Part shown: piece after piece, positions 55,780 to 55,849 of the stretch
Numbering within the stretch: position 1 is the first letter of the stretch
Layout of the letters: each line of letters opens with the position of its first letter
NCBI RefSeq assembly: GCF_008905045.1
Contig: NZ_VWMY01000067.1
Location: forward strand, 1-55,849
Reading direction: 5' to 3'
Length of the DNA stretch: 55,849 nucleotides
Source: Streptomyces albicerus
GTDB lineage: Bacteria; Actinomycetota; Actinomycetes; Streptomycetales; Streptomycetaceae
Notes under the pieces: model-generated
Database searches by the model: none
What the model was told of the DNA's origin: nothing
What the model saw: the letters and a program-made list of their open reading frames with translations, nothing else
Made by a program: the position numbers and the translations under genes

Positions 55780-55849
55780 GTGCCGACCGGGGGGCGGCGC
55801 TTGCGGGGCGGTGCGGTCGCCGCCGGTGTACTCATCACCGGCGGCGACC
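55780..55849 (+). CDS. Possible 5' end of a membrane or secreted protein (partial)
   Basis: GTG 55780 opens PTGGRRLRGGAVAAGVLITG and runs off the window. A basic start followed by a hydrophobic stretch resembles a signal or anchor sequence. No clear ribosome binding site; low confidence. Confidence 0.25.
   Translation, partial: MPTGGRRLRGGAVAAGVLITGGD

Noticed and set aside
1..55849. tRNA, rRNA, transposase or prophage genes
   Set aside because: None was found by eye on either strand; the repeats have no transposase and no obvious target duplications.

Overview
The window is high-GC actinobacterial chromosome and almost certainly Streptomyces. Third codon positions are nearly all G or C. 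GTG starts and 4-base start/stop overlaps are common. The gene families are typical of the genus: WhiJ/DUF397/HATPase cassette, SpoIIE-type PP2C phosphatases, PASTA-less Ser/Thr kinases, ANTAR regulators, DUF5994, an SCO5389-like protein, TerD and a SARP regulator. I see no rRNA, tRNA, CRISPR array, transposase, prophage or complete secondary-metabolite cluster. The window reads as ordinary core/arm chromosome rich in signalling genes.

Layout: 0.2-5 kb holds a membrane PP2C phosphatase, a protein resembling a caspase fold without its catalytic residues, and a two-component pair. 5-9 kb holds an M20 amidohydrolase, small enzymes and an HTH-TPR regulator. 9-12 kb is a WhiJ-type cassette next to a striking MerR regulator fused to two DNA sliding-clamp (DnaN) domains. 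12-15 kb holds a DUF318 permease with its His-rich TIGR03943 partner, and a MOSC protein. 15-19.4 kb holds two back-to-back sigma-factor modules. One is translationally coupled to a GT51 transglycosylase whose transpeptidase domain has lost its catalytic motifs. The other is coupled to a membrane protein whose outer domain resembles an L,D-transpeptidase without its Cys/His/Arg. 19.4-24.8 kb holds a second PP2C phosphatase, CGNR and zinc-ribbon proteins, a methyltransferase and an iron-siderophore binding lipoprotein under a near-perfect DmdR/IdeR iron box. 25-33 kb holds an alpha/beta hydrolase, a SARP regulator, a lipoprotein, a GH15 glycosidase broken by one extra base, FkbM and a Ser/Thr kinase. 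34-41 kb holds PucR, NfeD-like plus flotillin, a KhtT/KhtU-type K+/H+ antiporter and an FG-GAP lipoprotein. 41-46 kb holds a ferredoxin-like protein, a SIMIBI ATPase behind a Zur-like box, an SCO5389-like protein, a Tap-type peptidase, TerD and a stand-alone HflX N-terminal domain. 46-55.8 kb holds paired CNNM/CBS membrane proteins, a second kinase, a STAS-GAF/ANTAR-GAF/ANTAR operon, DUF5994 and a GNAT.

Three themes run through the window. First, a dispersed intergenic repeat (12 copies, two subtypes) often includes a 7-bp-stem hairpin and sits at gene ends; one copy is in frame inside the SARP gene. Second, at least eight genes carry short in-frame tandem repeats. Third, three convergent gene pairs end on CTAG, which supplies both stop codons, and one of these has been split by a 15-bp tandem duplication.

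The best candidates for something undescribed are the paired sigma modules with inactive wall-enzyme domains (15.1-19.4 kb), the MerR-clamp fusion (10.95-12.03 kb) and a 41-bp-arm inverted repeat between divergent genes (35.36-35.50 kb). All functional statements rest on motif reading by eye; no database search was run.
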